Of a DNA stretch of 64,000 bases, positions 17,653 to 25,784 are shown in pieces (position 1 is the stretch's first letter; each line of letters starts with the position of its first letter). The notes below the pieces were generated by a model. The model worked only from the letters and a program-made list of their open reading frames with translations. It made no database searches and was not told the DNA's origin. Both the position numbers and the translations under genes were made by a program. Source of the DNA: Sulfurospirillum halorespirans DSM 13726 (GTDB lineage: Bacteria; Campylobacterota; Campylobacteria; Campylobacterales; Sulfurospirillaceae); the NCBI RefSeq assembly GCF_001723605.1, contig NZ_CP017111.1, positions 1,984,001 through 2,048,000 on the forward strand. Reading direction: 5' to 3'.

Positions 17653-19764
17653 GTGCCTGACTTAACCGACTCTAGCCTTTACCTTAACCGCGAGCTTTCA
17701 TGGCTCAAATTTAACACAAGAGTCCTCTCTCAATCCCTCAAAAAAGATCTACCTCTTTTTGAGCGACTCAAATTTTTAGCCATTTATGCTACCAACCTTG
17801 ATGAATTTTACATGATTCGTGTGGCGGGTCTTAAGCAACTCTTTAGCGCCGGCGTCATTGAAACAGGAGCGGATCAAAAAACGCCTCTGGATCAGCTTAG
17901 AGAAATCAGAAGCTACCTTGCCAGCGAAAAAGAGGTGATTCAAAGCAGTTACGAAGAGATCGTTAAAGATCTTGAAAAAGAGAACCTTTTTGTAACCGAT
18001 TATGACGATTTAAGCCCTGCTTTGGCAAAGCTTTCGGATGAATATTTCTTTTCCAATATTTTGCCTGTCATCGTCCCGATTGCCGTCAATGCGACCCACC
18101 CGTTTCCACATTTGAATAACCTCAGTTTTTCTCTTGCGGTCAAATTGCAAGACAGCGAAAGCGATGAAGAAGGCAACTACAAATACGGCATGATTCGCAT
18201 TCCACGCGTCCTTCCACGCTTTTTTCAAGCAGGAGATCATACGTATGTGCCGATTGAAACGATTGTTCGTAAGCATGCGGAAGAGATTTTTCCAGGCTAC
18301 AAACTCGTCGCCTCGGCTGCCTTTAGAGTCACACGAAATGCCGATATGGTCATCGAAGAAGAAGAAGCGGATGATTTTATGATGATTATGGAGCAAGGGT
18401 TAAAACTGCGCCGTAAGGGAGCCTTCGTACGCCTTAATATCCAAGAAGGAGCCGATCCTGATCTGCTCAATTTCCTCAATTCACACATGCAAATTTTCTT
18501 TAAAGACATCTATGCTTATAAAATTCCTCTCAACCTTGGGGCACTGTGGCAAATTGTGGGCAATAAAGATTTTTCGCATCTTGCCTTGCCACCGTACAAT
18601 CCAAAAACATTGCCTCCCTTTGATAGCAACGAGTCTGTTTTCAAAGTGATCGACAAAGGTGATGTGTTACTTTTTCATCCGTATGAGAGTTTTGATCCTG
18701 TTTTAAGATTGATTCGTGAGGCGTCAAAAGATCCTAAAGTTGTCTCTATTCGCATGACACTCTATCGTGTAGAGAAAAATTCACAAATCGTTCAAGCGTT
18801 GATCGATGCGGCGAATGAAGGCAAACAAGTCACCGCCGTGGTAGAGCTTAAAGCGCGTTTTGACGAAGAGAACAACCTTCATTGGGCCAAAGCGTTGGAG
18901 CAAGCGGGTGCGCACGTGGTGTATGGCATCACGGGTTTTAAAGTGCATGCAAAAATTGCGCAAGTAATTCGCCAAGAAGAAGATGGAAAACTGAAATTTT
19001 ATATGCACTTTAGCACGGGGAATTACAACGGCTCGACCGCAAAAATTTATACCGACACCAGTTTCTTTACATGTAAAGAAGATTTTGCGAAAGATGGTAC
19101 GATGTTTTTTCACATTTTATCGGGTTTTTCAAAGCATAAAAAACTCGACACCCTTTCGATGTCACCGACACAGATCAAACCTAAAGTCATTAGCCTGATC
19201 AACAATGAAGCCAAACATGGCCCCGAGGGACGTATCATTGTAAAAATGAACTCTTTGGTTGATCCTGATGTGATTCAAGCGCTCTACAACGCTTCGATGC
19301 AAGGCGTTCAGATCGATATTATCGCACGAGGTATTTGTTGCTTACGACCAGGCGTTGAAGGTATTAGTGAGAATATTCGCGTCAAATCCATCGTGGGTAA
19401 ATATTTGGAACATGCACGTATTTTCTACTTTAAAAATGGCGATCCAACGCCAACGTTTATCTCCAGTGCTGATTGGATGCCACGAAATCTTGAGCGAAGA
19501 TTGGAGTTGATGACACCGATTTTTGACAAAGCGTTGCAACAAAAGCTCTTTGAGATTTTACAACTTCAACTCAATGACAATGTCCTTAGTTGGAATTTAG
19601 AGAACAACGGTGACTACACACAAATTGCGTCAACCGATGAGCGTGCTATCAATAACCACATGGTTTTGGAAGACTATATGAATAAAATCTACAAAGCCCA
19701 AAAGAAAGACACCAGCTCACACAAAGCTGAAAAACTCGCACGTCGCTTGTTTAAAGAGAGCTAA
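17653..19764 (+). CDS. ppk1: polyphosphate kinase 1
   Basis: A 703-residue PPK1 of standard length. The N-terminal domain opens [13 protein letters not shown]; the catalytic part has [13 protein letters not shown], with the His that is phosphorylated, and [15 protein letters not shown]. It makes and breaks inorganic polyphosphate from ATP. The start codon is GTG, preceded by AAAGGA at 17641-17646. It is followed after one base by a gamma carbonic anhydrase gene, so the two are coupled. Confidence 0.95.
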   Translation: MPDLTDSSLYLNRELSWLKFNTRVLSQSLKKDLPLFERLKFLAIYATNLDEFYMIRVAGLKQLFSAGVIETGADQKTPLDQLREIRSYLASEKEVIQSSYEEIVKDLEKENLFVTDYDDLSPALAKLSDEYFFSNILPVIVPIAVNATHPFPHLNNLSFSLAVKLQDSESDEEGNYKYGMIRIPRVLPRFFQAGDHTYVPIETIVRKHAEEIFPGYKLVASAAFRVTRNADMVIEEEEADDFMMIMEQGLKLRRKGAFVRLNIQEGADPDLLNFLNSHMQIFFKDIYAYKIPLNLGALWQIVGNKDFSHLALPPYNPKTLPPFDSNESVFKVIDKGDVLLFHPYESFDPVLRLIREASKDPKVVSIRMTLYRVEKNSQIVQALIDAANEGKQVTAVVELKARFDEENNLHWAKALEQAGAHVVYGITGFKVHAKIAQVIRQEEDGKLKFYMHFSTGNYNGSTAKIYTDTSFFTCKEDFAKDGTMFFHILSGFSKHKKLDTLSMSPTQIKPKVISLINNEAKHGPEGRIIVKMNSLVDPDVIQALYNASMQGVQIDIIARGICCLRPGVEGISENIRVKSIVGKYLEHARIFYFKNGDPTPTFISSADWMPRNLERRLELMTPIFDKALQQKLFEILQLQLNDNVLSWNLENNGDYTQIASTDERAINNHMVLEDYMNKIYKAQKKDTSSHKAEKLARRLFKES

Positions 19765-19765
19765 G

Positions 19766-20296
19766 ATGATTATGGAGTTTCAAGGCTTATCGCCTTGCAT
19801 CGCTTCGGATGTTTTTATAGCTCCTAGTGCGGACATTATCGGTGACGTGTGCATCGGTGAAGGAAGTTCCGTTTGGTTTGGCTGTGTCATCAGGGGCGAT
19901 GTAAACTCCATCGCCATTGGCAAACGAACTTCGATTCAAGACCTCAGTATGATTCATGTCACGCACTTTAAAAAAGCCGATCGCAGTGATGGATTTGCCA
20001 CCACCATCGGCGATGATGTAACCATCGCACACCGTGTGATGCTGCATGGGTGCATCATTGAAGATGCCTGTTTGATCGGGATGAGTGCGACAATTTTAGA
20101 TGGTGCGGTGATTGGCAAAGAGTCGATTGTTGGGGCGAATTCATTGGTGACTAAAAACAAAATCTTCCCACCACGCTCGCTCATTATGGGCAATCCTGCG
20201 AAAGTCGTACGCGAACTGAGTGACGAAGAGGTCGCATCGCTTTACCATTCCGCCGATAATTATGTGAAATTTAAAGCGATGTATCAGTCGGTTTAA
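19766..20296 (+). CDS. gamma-type carbonic anhydrase-like protein
   Basis: A 176-residue left-handed beta-helix protein of the YrdA/CaiE/PaaY group. Hexapeptide repeats run through residues 20-140 (SADIIGDVCIGEGSSVWFG, then AVIGKESIVGANSLV). Zinc-ligand His residues are present in MIHVTHF and in the AHRVMLHGC stretch. The family includes real gamma carbonic anhydrases and acyltransferase-like relatives, so activity is not certain. Its last 26 nt overlap the exonuclease gene on the other strand. Confidence 0.8.
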   Translation: MIMEFQGLSPCIASDVFIAPSADIIGDVCIGEGSSVWFGCVIRGDVNSIAIGKRTSIQDLSMIHVTHFKKADRSDGFATTIGDDVTIAHRVMLHGCIIEDACLIGMSATILDGAVIGKESIVGANSLVTKNKIFPPRSLIMGNPAKVVRELSDEEVASLYHSADNYVKFKAMYQSV

Positions 20297-21074
20297 CAGG
20301 CTTCTCTTTTTTCTTCTTTTTTTGATTGTGCGGTTTGGTAAACGCAATCAACTGCTCAACGCTTTGAACCTCTTGCGGTAATTTTTCCAACGCTTTAAAA
20401 AAAACTTGTGCCGTGGCTTTCGCATCGCACAATGCGCGGTGATGGTTTTCAAAACCGATGCCCAAATACTCTGTCAGTGCGCCAAGCCCATATTTAGGTG
20501 CTTCAATACATTTTTTCGCCAAATCAATCGTATCCAGTCTTCGGTTCAATAGCGGTCCAAAGCCTGCTTGCTCTAACGAATAGGAGATAAAATAGTAGTC
20601 AAAATTGACATTGTGTGCCACAAAAACCGCGTCTTTAATAAACAGGCGAAACGCTTCTAAAACGGAGCTCAAAGAAGGTGCCGTCTGAAGCTCTGCAAGA
20701 CTGATGCCCGTGAGTTGTTCGATGCTATCGGGCAAAACATCGGTTTTGGCTAGTGAGGAGAACTCCGCCACTTCTTTGCCATTTTCAATCATCACCGCAC
20801 CAATTTCGATGATCTGATGCAAGGTGGGTTTGCTCCCATTGGCTTCAATGTCCACGATGCAAAATTTCCCCTGCGTTATGGGCATATTCAGCGTCTCTAG
20901 TGTAAATGCGTAGTTATTGTATTTCGTGATGGGAAGTCCTAAAAGCTTCAGCATGGAAAGGTCTTCAACATCCACAAATTCCAACTCTTTAAAGGTGTGC
21001 ATTTTGGCAAAAAACTCTTTGTGAAAAATGGGCTTTTGCGTCATCTTCTGGATGTAGCTATCGAAGGCTCTCAC
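20271..21074 (-). CDS. DnaQ-like 3'-5' exonuclease
   Basis: A 267-residue DEDDh exonuclease. Acidic residues are in VDIEANGSK (D, E), HNVNFDYYF (D) and HRALCDAKA (His and D). An N-terminal extension of about 90 residues precedes the nuclease domain and a Lys-rich tail ends the protein. It resembles the proofreading subunit of DNA polymerase III; in Campylobacter the neighbour of rpe is annotated dnaQ. Whether it joins the replicase cannot be read from sequence. It is the third gene of rpe-trpF-dnaQ-like, overlapping trpF by 4 nt. Confidence 0.85.
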   Translation of the reverse strand: MRAFDSYIQKMTQKPIFHKEFFAKMHTFKELEFVDVEDLSMLKLLGLPITKYNNYAFTLETLNMPITQGKFCIVDIEANGSKPTLHQIIEIGAVMIENGKEVAEFSSLAKTDVLPDSIEQLTGISLAELQTAPSLSSVLEAFRLFIKDAVFVAHNVNFDYYFISYSLEQAGFGPLLNRRLDTIDLAKKCIEAPKYGLGALTEYLGIGFENHHRALCDAKATAQVFFKALEKLPQEVQSVEQLIAFTKPHNQKKKKKEKPVKPTDTSL

Positions 21075-21658
21075 GCTTTGGCTCTTTGGATAAATGCGCT
21101 TACTTTGTCGTGATCTTTAACGCCCTTGTTTCTTTCCACGCCACTGCTCACATCCACGCCGTAAAAGCCTAACGGTTTGATCTGTGCAACATTTTCAGGG
21201 CTCAGACCGCCTGCTAAAATGATATTGTCGCAATCTGCATTTTCAAACCATGAAAGATCGATCTGTTTTCCACCACCACCAAAGCCATCTACATACGCAT
21301 CCACCAGCCTGATCAAGCCTTTGTACTGCGCAATATCAGAAGCTTTTTGAGCTCTCACAACGCGTAAATAAGGCACTTTTAAAGCACTCCAAAAGGCATC
21401 ATCTACCTCAAAATGAATCTGCGCCATATCCATTTTAGAGGCTTTACATGTAAGCTCAATTTCCTCTGGCGTCGCATCCACAAACAGCCCCATTTTCTTT
21501 ACATGTAAAGGCAATTTCTCTGCAATTGCTTTCGCATTTTCAGGGGTTATGTAGCGAGGAGACTGTGTATAAAAGACAAATCCAAGTGCGTCCGCACCCG
21601 CATCTACCGCGCACAAGGCGTCTTCAAGATTGGTAATACCACAAATTTTAACCCACAT
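21071..21658 (-). CDS. trpF: phosphoribosylanthranilate isomerase
   Basis: A 195-residue TIM-barrel enzyme. The catalytic Cys is in the opening VKICGITNLEDA and the general acid Asp in the segment before VDGFGGGGK. It catalyses the third step of tryptophan synthesis after the anthranilate transferase. No other trp gene is present, so trpF stands apart from the pathway genes in an operon with rpe and an exonuclease. It holds two palindromes only 54 nt apart (21444, 21498), the second-closest pair in the window's coding DNA. Confidence 0.93.
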   Translation of the reverse strand: MWVKICGITNLEDALCAVDAGADALGFVFYTQSPRYITPENAKAIAEKLPLHVKKMGLFVDATPEEIELTCKASKMDMAQIHFEVDDAFWSALKVPYLRVVRAQKASDIAQYKGLIRLVDAYVDGFGGGGKQIDLSWFENADCDNIILAGGLSPENVAQIKPLGFYGVDVSSGVERNKGVKDHDKVSAFIQRAKA

Positions 21659-21660
21659 TG

Positions 21661-22305
21661 TTAGACTTTTAAAGCATCAATAGCGCTTTTGTAATCGTTT
21701 GAACCAAAAACATAATTGCCAGCAACCACGATGTCTACACCTGCATTGGCTAAAGCATGAATGTTTTGGTCATTCACCCCACCATCCACTTCAATGAGTG
21801 TTTTTGCATTGCGTTTTAAAATCATCTCTTTTAAAATCGGTGCTTTTTCTAAAACACTGGGGATAAATTTTTGCCCGCCAAAACCAGGATTGACGCTCAT
21901 TAAAAGCACCATATCCAAATCTTCAAGCAAATACTCAATGTGGGATGGGGGCGTATGCGGGTTTAAAACAATCGCTGGGGAGATACCTAAGTCACGGATT
22001 TTTTGAATCAAACGGTGAGGGTGTTTTTCCTCTTCAATATGAAAAGAGATGTATTTTGGTTTTAAAGGAGCAAAAAGATCGACAAAAAAGGTGTTATTCT
22101 CCACCATCAAATGAATGTCAAGAGGCTTGGTAGAAGCCTTAGCCACCGCACTGACCACGACAGGTCCAATGGTGAGATTGGGGACAAAATGCCCATCCAT
22201 CACATCCACATGGACCAAATCACAGCCTGCTTCACAAATCGATACTATCTCTTCTCTTAGCCTACCAAAATCAGCGGAGAGAATGCTTGGAGCCACTAAC
22301 ATCAT
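21661..22305 (-). CDS. rpe: ribulose-phosphate 3-epimerase
   Basis: A 214-residue TIM barrel with SILSADFGRL, HVDVMDGHFVPN (metal His and catalytic Asp), DIHLMVE and the final VDGGVND. It interconverts ribulose 5-phosphate and xylulose 5-phosphate. The start is the first of two ATG codons, preceded by AAAAGG. It leads the rpe-trpF-dnaQ-like operon and is divergent from rpmB; a 118-bp inverted-repeat element fills part of the space between them. Confidence 0.95.
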   Translation of the reverse strand: MMLVAPSILSADFGRLREEIVSICEAGCDLVHVDVMDGHFVPNLTIGPVVVSAVAKASTKPLDIHLMVENNTFFVDLFAPLKPKYISFHIEEEKHPHRLIQKIRDLGISPAIVLNPHTPPSHIEYLLEDLDMVLLMSVNPGFGGQKFIPSVLEKAPILKEMILKRNAKTLIEVDGGVNDQNIHALANAGVDIVVAGNYVFGSNDYKSAIDALKV

Positions 22306-22331
22306 CGAAACCTTTTAAAATCTATTTTAAG

Positions 22332-22449
22332 TTAAAAAGAGTGACAAAACCCGCACGAAACACTTTGTTCCGATGGGACGAAGAGCGAAGCTTCGGGGTT
22401 CCTATCGTGAACAACTGTGTTGAGAAAGTGGTTTTGTCACTCTTTTTAA
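22332..22449. repeat. 118-bp element with 20-bp perfect terminal inverted repeats (MITE-like)
   Basis: The left end (22332-22351) TTAAAAAGAGTGACAAAACC is the exact reverse complement of the right end (22430-22449). The 78-nt middle also folds: CGAT with ATCG, GGA with TCC and the apical palindrome CGAAGCTTCG. The whole could form a long hairpin or cruciform. It sits in the 257-bp divergent gap between rpe and rpmB, where a terminator is not expected. The ends are TTAA on both sides, which could be a duplicated target or part of the repeat. No second copy of the ends occurs in the window. A mobile miniature element or a small structured RNA are both possible. Confidence 0.6.
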
Positions 22450-22481
22450 TGAAATTGTATCAAAATTTATAATATTTTCGA

Positions 22482-22536
22482 TATAATCTCAGGCTGCATT
22501 GAATTAAGCGTTTTTTTTGCTTGTTTCGTGTAGAAT
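22482..22536 (+). promoter_or_regulatory. candidate -10 boxes for rpmB
   Basis: TATAAT occurs at 22482-22487 (GATATAATC) and TAGAAT at 22531-22536. An A/T-rich stretch with eight T precedes the second. Either could drive rpmB; the second leaves a leader of only about 20 nt. A further TATAAT lies at 22468-22473. Confidence 0.35.
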
Positions 22537-22562
22537 TCACGAAAAATTTTAAGGATATCAAG

Positions 22563-22751
22563 ATGGCAAGAAAATGTGCTCTTACTGGAAAAGGCCCTAT
22601 GGTTGGTAACAACGTAAGCCATGCGAACAACAAAACTAAAAGAAGATTCCTTCCAAACCTTAGAACTGTCCGTGTGACACTTGAAGATGGAACGACTAAG
22701 AAAATTAGAATTGCTGCTTCGACACTTCGTACTATGAAGAAAAACGGCTAA
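22563..22751 (+). CDS. rpmB: 50S ribosomal protein L28
   Basis: A 62-residue basic protein starting [12 protein letters not shown], the standard L28 opening, ending KTMKKNG-like. ATG 22563 follows AAGGAT. A longer frame upstream is not used. L28 binds 23S rRNA near the E site of the large subunit. A hairpin terminator follows the stop directly. Confidence 0.96.
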   Translation: MARKCALTGKGPMVGNNVSHANNKTKRRFLPNLRTVRVTLEDGTTKKIRIAASTLRTMKKNG

Positions 22752-22776
22752 AATTTCTCCCTCACGGGGAAATTTT
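22751..22776 (+). terminator. rpmB terminator
   Basis: AAATTTCTCCC-TCAC-GGGGAAATTTT forms a hairpin right after the rpmB stop, with a T-rich 3' side. It separates rpmB from argJ. Confidence 0.6.
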
Positions 22777-22835
22777 ATGCGCGTTTCTTTTGCTTTACCA
22801 CTCACTTTTACACTAAAATCCTAAAGGGTTTACCC

Positions 22836-24026
22836 ATGTTTACCATCCTACCACTTAAAAATGGACTTGATAACGTAGCTGGTTTTTTCTGCCAAGGCGT
22901 TCATGCAGGTTTTAAACCAAACGGCAATAATGATGTTGCATTTATTCGCTCAAACGAACTCTGTGATGTTTCTTCTGTTTTCACCACTAATGTCTTTCAA
23001 GCCGCTCCCATTAAGCACTTTTTACGCTACCCCAAAGGGTTTCAAACCAATTTTATTTTAATGAACGCTAAAAATGCCAATGCAATGACCAGTGAAAAAG
23101 GGATTGAAGATATAGAGACTCTTTTTGGCAAACTCAAAACGAAATTTCCATCGATTCATAACCCGATTATGAGCTCAACGGGTGTTATTGGCTATCGTCT
23201 CAATGTTGAAAAACTCTCAACCGCATTTGATCTGTTTGATTTTAACGCCAAAGATTCACATGCGACTGCATCTGCCATTATGACGACCGACAGTTTTAAA
23301 AAAGAGCTCTGCTTTAAAGTGCTTTTAGACGATGACAGCTTCTTTCATATTGCTGCGATCTGTAAAGGTGCAGGTATGATCAACCCTGCAATGGCAACGA
23401 TGCTCTGCTTTATCCTCACCGATGCCAACATTCCTAAAGCGGATATGGATGAACTTTTACTCCCTGCGATTGAACATTCCTTCAATGCAGTCAGCGTCGA
23501 TGGCGATACCTCTACAAATGACACTGTCTTGCTTCTAAGCTCAAAACAGAGTGGTGCTTACCATAAAGAAGCGTTTAATGAAGCCCTTCGTTTGATTACC
23601 AAAGAGCTAAGCTTAATGCTCGTACGCGATGGCGAAGGCTCAACGAAAGTGGTTGCTTTTGAAGTCAGTGGTGCTAAAAGTGTTGCTGAAGCAGAACGTG
23701 CCGCTAAAGCGTTGAGCAATTCATTGCTCGTTAAAACAGCACTTTTTGGCGAAGACCCTAACTGGGGGCGTATTGCTTCGACCATTGGTGCAAGTGGCAT
23801 TACATGTAACGAAGAAAGTCTTGTCATTCACTACGATGATGTCTTAATTTACTCAAAAGATCAACGCTCACTCGACGCAGAAGCGGAGAAAAAAGCAGCA
23901 GCGGTTATGAAAAAAGAGTCGTTTCGCATTCACTGTGAATTGGGAATTGGCGAGGAAAGTTTTACGGCATACGGCTGTGATTTAGGGCATAAATACGTTG
24001 AGATTAATGCGGATTATAGGACATAG
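22836..24026 (+). CDS. argJ: bifunctional glutamate N-acetyltransferase / acetylglutamate synthase
   Basis: A 396-residue ArgJ. The self-cleavage region reads KGAGMINPAMATMLCFI; cleavage before the Thr of ATML frees the nucleophile and gives alpha and beta chains. DGDTSTNDTVLL and GEDPNWGRI are further family motifs. It recycles the acetyl group from acetylornithine to glutamate in arginine synthesis. It appears to be single-gene, between rpmB and the ydcH-like gene. One palindrome (23800) reads Ile-Thr-Cys-Asn. Confidence 0.95.
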   Translation: MFTILPLKNGLDNVAGFFCQGVHAGFKPNGNNDVAFIRSNELCDVSSVFTTNVFQAAPIKHFLRYPKGFQTNFILMNAKNANAMTSEKGIEDIETLFGKLKTKFPSIHNPIMSSTGVIGYRLNVEKLSTAFDLFDFNAKDSHATASAIMTTDSFKKELCFKVLLDDDSFFHIAAICKGAGMINPAMATMLCFILTDANIPKADMDELLLPAIEHSFNAVSVDGDTSTNDTVLLLSSKQSGAYHKEAFNEALRLITKELSLMLVRDGEGSTKVVAFEVSGAKSVAEAERAAKALSNSLLVKTALFGEDPNWGRIASTIGASGITCNEESLVIHYDDVLIYSKDQRSLDAEAEKKAAAVMKKESFRIHCELGIGEESFTAYGCDLGHKYVEINADYRT

Positions 24027-24079
24027 CCCTTAAATTAAGCACTTTTTGATACAATAAAATAAATATACAAGGAGTTATC

Positions 24080-24307
24080 ATGCTACACGAATACAGAGAA
24101 GTTATCTCAAAACTCAAAGTTGACAATGCGCACTTTGCTAAAATTTTTGAAAAACACAATGAACTTGATCAAAAAATTGCGGATGTCGATGCAGGTAGAG
24201 AACATTTGAGTGATGCGGATCTTGATGTACTCAAAAAAGAGAAACTTAGATTGAAAGATGAAGCATACGCTATGATCGTTGCGTATAAAAAAGAGCACAA
24301 TCTCTAA
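24080..24307 (+). CDS. YdcH/DUF465 family small protein
   Basis: A 75-residue charged helical protein, MLHEYREVISKLK, with the DUF465 pattern F-x-x-L-x-x-x-H-N-E-L-D and the closing LKKEKLRLKDEAYAMI. It forms two helices and probably a coiled-coil hairpin. Function unknown. The start has AAGGAG 7 nt upstream. The same gene lies near rpmB in Campylobacter. Confidence 0.85.
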   Translation: MLHEYREVISKLKVDNAHFAKIFEKHNELDQKIADVDAGREHLSDADLDVLKKEKLRLKDEAYAMIVAYKKEHNL

Positions 24308-24336
24308 AAAACCTGTTTGGGCTTAAATGCCCAAAC
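24305..24336 (-). terminator. terminator of the yajC-to-magIII gene run
   Basis: GTTTGGGC-TTAAAT-GCCCAAAC (arms 24315-24322 and 24329-24336). On the minus strand it is followed by AGGTTTTTT, a good intrinsic terminator. Its loop contains the magIII stop codon. It ends a 14-kb gene run. Confidence 0.75.
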
Positions 24337-24985
24337 GCTCTACATTCACCACTTTTCCGCGACTGTTTTCCTTACAAAACTCCACAATTTTTCCATGAAA
24401 GCGTGCAAATAGCGCAGGTAGTGCTATCTCTTTTCCATAAAGTTGATTGACTTTGGTTTGATTGCTCACAACCCCTTCTATCATCCACTCTTGAAGTGCG
24501 CTGTACGATTCAAAGCTGTACCCAAAACCTTCTAATAAGCGAGCGGTATACGCATCCACCACCATAGCTTCTTGCTGACACGCATAGCATAAAATAGAAT
24601 CCGCACTCTCTTCGCCAATCCCTTTTTGCGCCAATAACCACTCACGATCAACCGTTTCGCAAAATACCTCAAAAGAGTCAAACGTTTCAAGAATGGCTTT
24701 GGCTAAAAGATGCAGATTTTTAGCTTTCGTGTTATAAAAACCACTGGGTTTAATGCAGGTTGAAAGCTGTTCAAGATCAAGCGTAGCAAGTGATTCCAAG
24801 CTATCGACCCCTGCGCTTTCCAAATGCGCCATGCTCTCTTCGACCTTTTCCCATTTTGTTTGTTGGGTTAAGATGGCACCTACAATCACCCAAAAGGTGC
24901 CAGAACGCGGCCACCACAAAGGATCGCGTGTGGTTTTAAGATAGCCTTGGTTTTTAAGGGCGACCAAAAGATCAAAACTATTCAT
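24323..24985 (-). CDS. HhH-GPD DNA glycosylase, MagIII-like
   Basis: A 220-residue endonuclease III-fold glycosylase. The helix-hairpin-helix is LLAQKGIGEESADSILCYA and the catalytic Asp is in VVDAYTARLL. It lacks the Cys ligands of the [4Fe-4S] cluster at the C-terminus. Together with DPLWWPRSGTFW and ARFHGKIVEFC, this marks the MagIII type of H. pylori, which removes 3-methyladenine. I chose ATG 24985, overlapping the ymdB-like stop by 8 nt; the length then fits MagIII. It is the last gene of the long run and sits two genes from mfd. Confidence 0.82.
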   Translation of the reverse strand: MNSFDLLVALKNQGYLKTTRDPLWWPRSGTFWVIVGAILTQQTKWEKVEESMAHLESAGVDSLESLATLDLEQLSTCIKPSGFYNTKAKNLHLLAKAILETFDSFEVFCETVDREWLLAQKGIGEESADSILCYACQQEAMVVDAYTARLLEGFGYSFESYSALQEWMIEGVVSNQTKVNQLYGKEIALPALFARFHGKIVEFCKENSRGKVVNVERLGI

Positions 24986-25784
24986 GCACGGCTCGTGCGA
25001 TGATGCGCTCTTGGTCATCAAACACGCGCAGCTTAAACGCTTCAACGCATTTGCCCTCTTCGATTTCCATGATGACCATCTGCAAAATCTTTTTACATTT
25101 TTTAGGAATTTCTAAGGAAGCTGGAAGTCCTGTGAGAAAACGTTTGAGTGGAGCGTCCTTATCCATGCCTATAACGCCATCACGTGCCCCGCTAAGCCCT
25201 ACATCGGTTACATAGCATGTTCCATCCACAATTTGCAGATCATCTGTTCCTACGTGCGTGTGGGTACCTAAAATGGCACTCACGTTTCCTTTTAAGAGCA
25301 TGTGCATCGCCCTCTTCTCAGAAGTCACTTCCGCATGAAAGTCAATGATGATGTTCTCAACACCTTCAGCGCGAAGTTCATCGACAGCTTTTTGCGCACG
25401 AAGGAAAGGATTTTCAACCATCGGCATCCCATAATGCCCCATCACATTGATGATCGCGACCTTTTCCTCGTTTACATGTAAAACACTCACCCCTTTTCCA
25501 GGAACGCCTTGTGGGTAGTTTAGAGGTCGTAAAATAGGCATCACATCCAAAAGTGGAATGATCTCTTTTTTATCCCAAGAGTGATTTCCACCTGTGAGGA
25601 TGTCGGCACCATACGAGAAAAGCTCTTTGGCATGCTGTGCGCAAAGTCCAAAACCATGGCTGGCATTTTCGCCATTGGCAATCACGAGATCCAGTCCAAA
25701 CTCTTGGCGAAGTTTTCGAAGGTGGATTTCAAGCATACTACGACCTGGCTTGCCCACAATATCGCCAATAAAGCCTATTTTCAT
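24978..25784 (-). CDS. YmdB-family metallophosphoesterase
   Basis: A 268-residue calcineurin-like phosphoesterase: IGDIVGKPGR at the start, then NGENASHGFG, GGNHSWDKKE, DFHAEVTSEK and GTHTHVGTDD, giving the Asp, Asn and His ligands of a two-metal centre. Bacillus YmdB cleaves 2',3'-cAMP and affects RNA turnover and biofilm choices; whether this holds here is unknown. The start overlaps mfd by 4 nt. Confidence 0.9.
   Translation of the reverse strand: MKIGFIGDIVGKPGRSMLEIHLRKLRQEFGLDLVIANGENASHGFGLCAQHAKELFSYGADILTGGNHSWDKKEIIPLLDVMPILRPLNYPQGVPGKGVSVLHVNEEKVAIINVMGHYGMPMVENPFLRAQKAVDELRAEGVENIIIDFHAEVTSEKRAMHMLLKGNVSAILGTHTHVGTDDLQIVDGTCYVTDVGLSGARDGVIGMDKDAPLKRFLTGLPASLEIPKKCKKILQMVIMEIEEGKCVEAFKLRVFDDQERIIARAVHE

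Noticed and set aside
21444-21509. Two close palindromes in trpF as ends of a small mobile element
   Set aside because: The DNA between them is normal TrpF coding sequence conserved in motif and length, with no duplicated target.
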